From positions 146,001 to 210,000 of the forward strand of contig WBZZ01004751.1 of NCBI GenBank assembly GCA_019918135.1: 64,000 bases of DNA, in the 5' to 3' direction. The notes beneath the pieces were generated by a model, which saw only the letters and a program-made list of their open reading frames with translations, searched no databases and was not told where the DNA came from. How positions within the stretch are numbered: the stretch's first letter is position 1; the number at the start of each line of letters is the position of its first letter. Made by a program: the position numbers and the translations under genes. Shown here one piece after another: positions 59,401 to 64,000 of this stretch. The stretch is from Paulinella micropora. Its lineage: Eukaryota > Cercozoa > Imbricatea > Euglyphida > Paulinellidae.

Positions 59401-61414
59401 TCTTGAGAACGACCATGAAATCCAGAAGACTTCTGGCATCGTCCTTTGGAACTCCACCCACACGAAGCCTTCTAACATGTCTGTACCCCATTTGGCGAAA
59501 GCCTGACCACAGAGTGCTTTCTTGCCCCAGACTACCCCTCGCCTTCACTTTGATGTTGAGGTCGTGGGGCACAGCCCTATGTGTCGCTTGGTATCTCTTA
59601 CGGTATGCAGTATCCAGGATGTTCCGTAACCTTTCCACTCCACCATTTACTTCGATCCGAAGCTGCTCTGAGGTCAGTTTGTCGCGAGAGCACCAACAAA
59701 ACGTTGCCCCGTCCATGAAAATTCTTTTCGTGACCAACTGCTGTATGTCCTTTGCTTCTAAACTGGTGAAATGGTCGTTCCATCCCCACGTGAAGTCTTT
59801 CCAATTCGTTTCCGTGAAGAGTAGAAAGATTTTGGCAAGCATTTTGCCTTTCATGATGGGCCTACCCTGTGTGTCCTTGAGCTCCAACCTCCCAAACACC
59901 ATCGGACAGAGTAAACAGTCTTCTATAGAGTCATTGCGGTGTCGCTTGCCATCTGTAAAAGTGAAATGCAGAATTTCCTGGGACTGCTGTTTGCACTCTG
60001 CTCCTCTTTTGCGTGCGCACGTAGTGGCGGGCCTGGACTGATCAAAAGCAGCAAACCCCGCCGCCGCCATCGTCGCCTCCGTGGTGGTGGTCGTCGTGGT
60101 CGTCGTCGTAGTGGTCGCGGTGGTGGTGGTCGTGGTCGTCGTCATCATGCCGCTTGACATGGAAACAGTCTCGGTCTCTTTTATGCATTCCTTGGTCCCC
60201 GACGCCAAAGGGCAAACTTTCTTTTCCAGTACTGGAGCGCTTGCCGATAGCACAAGCGTGGATACACACCGCGTCTCCTTGCCGTGCGCAATCAATTGCA
60301 TTGGCGACGCGCCGCCCCAGACAGGAAGAGACCAACCCAGGACTGTGAGCATCCATATATGGTTTTTGCCAGTTCCAAGACGAGTATCGCCACCTTGAGC
60401 GACCGACCGAATCTGACCAGTCAATGTGTGAATTGTCAGATTGTATCGCTCGCACAACAAACGAGCGATATCTGCGTTCCACAGCACAGGTGCATCGGGA
60501 TGAGGTTCTCCTTGTTCACATCGACTGAGCAACTTCCGAAACTCGGCGACACTCAATGAAAGCTGTTCCTTGTACTTGGCTTCGTCGCATATATGGCGCT
60601 CGTTCTTCAGCAAATGTTCCTTCTGCTCCTTTGGCAAGTTGTCAAACAGTCTGCAACACTCTGCACGAACAGAGCTGGCAGTGTGGCGACCGCCCTCAAT
60701 ACGGTGTGCATTCATCTGCTGAGCGATGACCTCGAATCCGCCATCTGCGCATTCGGAACCCAGCGACCAGCCGAGCTTTTTCTCTAAGTGTTGGCTAAGC
60801 GACCTTACCGGTTTCTCCTTCGCCCCCAAGCACATGTCCTGGATCTCGATTCTTCCCGCGTCCGGTGGCATCAGAGGCGGAGGGTCCAGCGGAGGGGCAG
60901 CAGATTTTTTCTTTCGACCTTCCTTGCTTGCAAACGGCAGCCGCTGTTGTTCATGCGCTGCTGCTTGGGGATTTAAGGTTGGGGACGAGAATAATGACGC
61001 CGAAGGTGAGGATGACGATGCGGATGAGGACGAGGAGGACGAGGTTGCTAAGCCACCGGTACCACTGTTTTCTGGATTGCTACCTGTTTTCCCCTTGTCA
61101 TCAGCTGGGCACGTCATTTTGAAGAGACACTTTTCTCTGCTTCGGTTACAGCGCAATGTTTTTGTTCCATTTTTTCTCCTCCCAAACGTGCGCTGCCTTG
61201 CCGCAATGGCAAGTGTTCGTACACGCAACGAGAGTGTGACTCTTCCACAGGAAGAAGCCACAGGACGGCCTGGCTTCGCAACCAAAGTATGCCCTTCCCG
61301 AGTTCTTCTTGCTAGTGGATAACCTTTCCCGTAGTTCATTACCGCAATGGCACTTAATGCTGAGCTTTGCACTTTCGCGCTGCTGCTGCTCGTGCAAGTT
61401 CTCCTGTGGCTCGT
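56453..61414 (-). CDS. GRF zinc-finger / acidic-repeat protein (host-type), frame broken once
   Basis: Long minus-strand coding region of about 1,650 codons. It opens with a GRF zinc finger (CHCGNELRERLSTSKKNSGR, then AYFGCEARPSCGFFLW) directly after an intron-acceptor-like tttttag at 61,415-61,421, so a 5' exon is probably missing. A second GRF-like unit (CHCGKAAHVWEE ... CNRSREKCLFKM) spans a frame shift in the A6 run near 61,165. Then a segment resembling an OTU fold (ADGGFEVIAQQM ... HIWMLTVLGWS) that lacks the catalytic Cys, a poly-Thr patch, a long unknown middle, a Glu-rich tract encoded by GAA repeats, and a final CCCH knuckle (CNFFIKKKDRHC ... CRYH) like that of TRM13-type proteins. 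Nuclear nucleic-acid-linked role is inferred. Confidence 0.6.
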   Translation of the reverse strand, partial: TSHRRTCTSSSSAKVQSSALSAIAVMNYGKGYPLARRTREGHTLVAKPGRPVASSCGRVTLSLRVRTLAIAARQRTFGRRKNGTKTLRCNRSREKCLFKMTCPADDKGKTGSNPENSGTGGLATSSSSSSSASSSSPSASLFSSPTLNPQAAAHEQQRLPFASKEGRKKKSAAPPLDPPPLMPPDAGRIEIQDMCLGAKEKPVRSLSQHLEKKLGWSLGSECADGGFEVIAQQMNAHRIEGGRHTASSVRAECCRLFDNLPKEQKEHLLKNERHICDEAKYKEQLSLSVAEFRKLLSRCEQGEPHPDAPVLWNADIARLLCERYNLTIHTLTGQIRSVAQGGDTRLGTGKNHIWMLTVLGWSLPVWGGASPMQLIAHGKETRCVSTLVLSASAPVLEKKVCPLASGTKECIKETETVSMSSGMMTTTTTTTTATTTTTTTTTTTTEATMAAAGFAAFDQSRPATTCARKRGAECKQQSQEILHFTFTDGKRHRNDSIEDCLLCPMVFGRLELKDTQGRPIMKGKMLAKIFLLFTETNWKDFTWGWNDHFTSLEAKDIQQLVTKRIFMDGATFCWCSRDKLTSEQLRIEVNGGVERLRNILDTAYRKRYQATHRAVPHDLNIKVKARGSLGQESTLWSGFRQMGYRHVRRLRVGGVPKDDARSLLDFMVVLKKVTADAQRNHLYPIDVDATLGLACALSPKSEDLLVKHGAVSENTQEGEVLMAKYAAQTPSDDYLLKVNNKDKVGEFCKVLLHAKELKTSSTDGRNYVYCLRDKLYDKLLAMLHMGSSLTVSYGDCAMNVHASTDNEVNTAMRDEGGQLRHGYTRPETTFYLTHHLNPFPTVAEMRKTVEQSVRYFWEAGALGSASVRENMSRLYRDRVSVTLMLDGVAWNMFEYRWRTDQRCTGRRWRNKKSFKNMPTLLKNIGLMAGDLPWMFYIFSYDLVCDATGVVLKGPTIHEINSCLRKGSRPVLPVDKQGQSIELQSDTYKWRMTNMEFGFTTVRRTKKEQVEVMSPTGQPRQVNKKVRGLALQNFPPNCQALGLPKNVRLFEKEEDCQAAVQLRLHQYLQRDEKHTEEAAARLQSAKLPGKGSKLIITSKMPIPRVLPRVKSSCRSLLSLAPAFYVVENVSERRTYHGRPVSLVMLEGHQHQNYRIVTAGAKALHKHSMDLPSQSVGLRVYKETFVNDGQRDEHEFWSLGNPSLDKQSVFVWPRCPEIHEQTHPIPFKGKTKSLCDVLPKAEERLRVRFFAFMGKLGQAIRGEVSCNTMPQKNMSVCLTDRSDLPVQLGHAITSTLFHIWRKHTAGFQFWIRAIKQKTPTGREARNLAYECVCKTLECKEISVNGEANRLDEEAIAFLQSLHDSQLPVDDAEEGTADRPILEWSDQDAEDSQRGLRSNSGEEERQEEEEEEEEEEDEDEDEEDGEEEEEEEKEEEEGEEEEEEEEEEGEEEEEAAARKEGGGGEKLEKKQQEEEEAKENEEEGSEEEDVEEESEEEDVEEDEEEDEEEGSGEEDDEGEGEEEDEEEESEEEDDEEEDEDEEEGSEEEDYEGEGEEEDEEEEREKDDEEGSEEEGKEASTDSEWSEGGEDDNFVRCNFFIKKKDRHCLNKKRKSDSENDKWRCRYHLPNASRSRAGSGVTKHKRRHITMAAKKSTS
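56730..57215. repeat. TTC/GAA microsatellite encoding a Glu-rich tract
   Basis: Interrupted (TTC)n on the plus strand, densest at 57,060-57,200, coding for Glu/Asp runs in the minus-strand gene. Confidence 0.9.
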
Positions 61415-61628
61415 CTAAAAACACACAAATGCGCAATATTCCATGAGATCCAAATAGCGCAAGTAAATTGGTGGGAGGGGGATATCAAATTATCTACAGA
61501 AAGCCAAACAGAGTGCACTGGGGGGTGAGTAAGGCTGTGGAATTATACCCCGAGTTTTGTGATCAGCTGTACTGCCTGTCTGTGGCACCTGTGCACAAAT
61601 ACAGAGTCAGGCATAATGGCTGAACACT
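61415..61628. other. Short gap between USP and GRF coding parts
   Basis: 214 bases; intron-like on the minus strand because it ends in a T-rich acceptor before 61,414. Whether it separates two genes or is an intron of one fused gene cannot be decided from sequence. Confidence 0.35.
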
Positions 61629-62852
61629 TTAAGCTTTTGCACACAAGCGAAAGGAGATATTGCAAGGTACCAAGCCCAAACATTGCGTACGTGCCTCCAG
61701 TGCGCCGAAAGCGGGAGCAGGTAGCGATAACCGGCCGAAAATCAGGTAGACACTTTTGTAGATGTCTATAGGGGCTCCATGACGCTCTACAAGATGCGGA
61801 GACGCTTCGGGGCTCCACGGCCGAACAGATTGATCATCTGTATGAAACCACTTTCCTTCGTGGTTTCGCACCTAGTGAACAGGCAAGACAACACAAATTC
61901 ATGAATAGCCGCACGGTACACAGTGACAGAACGAAGGCTGTAGTGTTCTTACCAGGGCAGTATAGTGTCCTCTATCCGTTGTCGGGCCCGAGTGCAGCAC
62001 GTAGGCAAAGATCTCTGCTTTCGTACCACCGATTTCAACATCGCCGATCGTTTTCACAGAGGTAAAATTCTTCCTATGGTTGCCTGTAAATCGTTTGATT
62101 TGCAGAGCAAAGACAGGAAGGCTCTGCGGATCTGCGTGCACTGCAACTTTTTTGGACGCGCTGTTGTGGTTACAGGCCTCGCATTTCCGTTCCACTTTTT
62201 CATCCCGAAAATACTTCGAAAGGCAAGATGCCAAGGTTGTTTCTCCGTTGTTGGGAGGGATGGCCAAGGAGAGCACCGCTGGGCTCAGCTTTTCGATATG
62301 TTTGCTGGCTTTTCCGCAACCATCGCAGCTGAAGTTGGTAGAAACCATAAACTCACCTAGATGATGTCCCATGTCGAAGCGGGCCACAAGCTTGATGTAA
62401 GCTTCGTGTGGATCTTGCTGTCTTGCGGGGTCCACACCGACCTCTCCCAGCGCTTGCAGTAACGCATCATGAGCGGTTTTGATTTGCAAGTTGGGGTTGC
62501 GCAGAAGTGCACAAGTTTCGAAAAGGGGATTTTCTAGCCCAGCTGCAGGCAGGACAGGCACAGCTGCATTGACAGCTTGAATCATAGCATTTGCAAAACA
62601 ATTATTCCTGTAATTTGTTAGCCCTTGCGGGGCGCCTGTGAACTTTTCAGTTCGGCTGCCTGCCGAATTGCTCGGCTGTTTCGTGTGGTTGTCGAAAAGT
62701 CGGCGGCCAGCAGCAATATCCGCATAGGAACTTAGAGTGAGTCCCGACGTCGGCTGGTACCGCTTTGTTTGTGCATGTGCTAGCCCTAAGAGAGCACACA
62801 GTTGACAGGTAAGGTTTGGGATAAGATTCTGACAAATTACCACTGCTTCCAT
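61629..62852 (-). CDS. USP-family ubiquitin-specific protease, two exons
   Basis: Exons 62,852-61,953 and 61,871-61,629 around an 81-nt intron (GTAAGA ... CTAG), 380 codons. ATG 62,852 follows an in-frame TAA; a 5' exon remains possible. USP boxes: Cys box GLTNYRNNCFANAMIQAVN with nucleophile Cys 85; QQDPHEAYIKLV near 147; zinc pairs CDGCGK and CEACNH; VFALQIKRF; His box GPTTDRGHYTAL with His 296; then, across the intron, VRNHEGKWFHTDDQSV with the third-site Asp and VYLIF. All catalytic positions are present, so an active deubiquitinase is expected. Splicing and moderate GC mark it as a cellular gene. Its upstream side holds a repeat-rich stretch and possibly an earlier exon at 63,791-63,932. 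Confidence 0.8.
61872..61952 (-). other. 81-nt intron in the USP gene
   Basis: Donor GTAAGA at 61,952, acceptor CACTAG at 61,872. Removing it joins GHYTAL to VRNHEGKW in phase 0, exactly as the USP His-box region requires. Confidence 0.8.
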
Positions 62853-62989
62853 TTACAGACGCATCTCCTTTCTGCATGGGCCTGTACAGGTTGCTCAGCT
62901 CCCTGCAAGTCTTTGCCTTTTCCGAAGGTGCCTGGGACGTGCAAACAGAAATAAGCTTACGATTTCTCACTCCTAACTATGAATACTCG

Positions 62990-63112
62990 CTGCTGTGCGG
63001 GGTCGGCGGAGGGACCCCTCCGCCGACCCTGTCTATGCACCCCTGCACTCACGCTCGCGCACCCCTCTCAACGCACGCCTGCTCTCACGTGCCTCTGCTC
63101 ACGCAGGCCTTC

Positions 63113-63143
<31 letters not shown>

Positions 63144-63600
63144 ACACACACAACACACACTCCACCGATCATGCTCACCCAACCTTGCGCGCACACACCC
63201 CTCCGCCGATCGTGCTCACTCACCTGTCACGCACCCCTGCTCTTACGCGCCCCTGCTCACGCGCACACACATGCCCCTCCACCGATCATGCTCACGCACA
63301 TCTGCACAGACATGCACCTCTGCGCCGATCATCCTTATTCACTCCTGTTAAAGCGCCCCTGCTCACACCGAAGCTCACGCACCCTCCGCCGACCCAGTTT
63401 ATGCTGCTCTGCTCTCACCGCCCTGCACTCGCACACCTCTGTTCACGCACCCCTGCGCACACACACGCGGACCCATCCACCAATCATGCTCACGCACTCC
63501 TGCGCGCGCGCACACACACACAGGTGACACACCCCTCCGCCGATCATGCTCACGCACCCTGCTCACGCGCCCCTGGTCTCACGCGCCCCTGCTCCAAATC
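62990..63600. repeat. Degenerate minisatellite (ccgatcatgctcacgca) with AC run
   Basis: C/A-rich repeats of about 20-60 bp with recurring ccgccgatcatgctcacgca and cacccctg words, plus an AC-dinucleotide run at 63,116-63,150. All open frames through it are low-complexity and I do not call them genes. Sits between the USP gene and an upstream exon. Confidence 0.85.
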
Positions 63601-63790
63601 CTGACGAGGCTACAATAATAGGGAACGCAAGCTAGAGTGACATACAGAAAGACACAAAGAAAGTGACCCTTTTGAGGCCTGCAGAACGCTCAGTAGGAGC
63701 TTCCGTGTCCATCTCAAGGCGTGTGCGTCCTGTACAGAGCAAGGTATATTCAGAGGCATGAAATGCAAAGGTGGAATGACAGCAACTCAC

Positions 63791-63932
63791 CGTTGTCCAT
63801 GTCCGAGGGTATGGGAGCTGCTGCCATAGAGCGACCGTATTCATCTTCTTGCGTCCACGGCACTTTTTCCCCTTCAGCCTCTGAGTTGAGCAACTGCTCG
63901 ATATCAATGCGCCGCCGACCACCGCCTACCAT
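63791..63932 (-). CDS. Probable first coding exon of a spliced gene
   Basis: ATG 63,932 opens MVGGGRRRIDIEQLLNSEAE ... IPSDMDN and meets a consensus donor GTGAGT at 63,790. It ends in phase 1. It could be the 5' exon of the USP gene, with the repeat region inside the intron, or of another gene. No domain visible. Confidence 0.45.
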
Positions 63933-64000
63933 CCAAAGACGCGATTGAATAGCATATCAAGCTTGCCCCTAAACTTTACTTCTTCCTTTTCTGATTGCAC

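Noticed and set aside
62876..63604. Open frames of 180-240 codons in the CA-rich repeat
   Set aside because: Low-complexity His/Thr/Ala repeats in three frames at once; typical minisatellite artefact.
1..64000. tRNA, rRNA or tmRNA genes
   Set aside because: I saw no cloverleaf or rRNA-like segment by eye; a covariance-model search would be needed to exclude tRNAs.

Overview
The window reads as two joined domains. Positions 1 to about 55,600 are GC-rich and gene-dense. The genes are mostly intronless on both strands, and their families are typical of large nucleocytoplasmic DNA viruses of protists: Sel1 repeats, F-box/LRR proteins, a protein kinase, an HNH protein with a KilA/BRO-like front, XPG-like and ERCC4-type nucleases, very large secreted or membrane glycoproteins, and a divergent histone H3. 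From about 55,600 to the right end the base composition becomes AT-richer. The genes there look eukaryotic nuclear: a USP-family deubiquitinase with a GT-AG intron, a large zinc-finger/acidic protein, microsatellites and minisatellites. The simplest reading is a giant-virus-like element inserted in a protist chromosome (an endogenous viral region), with the right junction near 55.6 kb. A viral scaffold misjoined to host sequence in the assembly cannot be excluded. I cannot name the species. The H3 gene and high GC recall medusavirus-like viruses, but this is only an analogy.

Layout. 1-1464: Sel1 repeat protein, cut by the window edge. 2.0-6.0 kb: an unknown repeat protein, a KilA/BRO-like HNH gene with a probable 71-nt intron, and small ORFs. 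6.5-10.4 kb: an F-box/LRR protein, hairpin repeats, and a decayed LRR gene. 10.4-19.3 kb: a giant HYR-domain surface protein on the minus strand. 19.7-24.1 kb: a CK1-like kinase and a CxxC-repeat protein. 24.3-29.0 kb: a large type I membrane glycoprotein with two coiled-coil stretches. 29.4-30.1 kb: a second hairpin-repeat family. 30.4-34.8 kb: a DH-PH (RhoGEF-like) protein, histone H3-like protein, and a broken LRR-like gene. 35.2-44.8 kb: an XPG-like nuclease, membrane proteins, an ERCC4 nuclease, and two unknown proteins. 45.3-50.4 kb: a modular secreted glycoprotein with mucin-like linkers. 50.9-53.6 kb: two tandem paralogues with a repeated YC..FW.SW motif that I do not recognise. 53.9-55.4 kb: a possible tyrosine recombinase next to the composition boundary. 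56.4-63.9 kb: host-type genes.

How it fits together. The left domain contains surface/attachment proteins, signalling mimics (kinase, RhoGEF, F-box/LRR), DNA repair nucleases and a chromatin protein, as expected of a nuclear-phase giant virus. Many of its reading frames are interrupted. Four carry an in-frame stop followed by a continuing good frame, and the HYR, glycoprotein, ERCC4, DH-PH and LRR genes carry apparent frameshifts. That suggests a decaying insert, with sequencing indels in GC-rich runs as the alternative for the frameshifts but not for the substitutions. Intergenic gaps carry long C/G homopolymers, mostly on the 5' sides of genes, and T-run/A-run palindromes at 3' sides.
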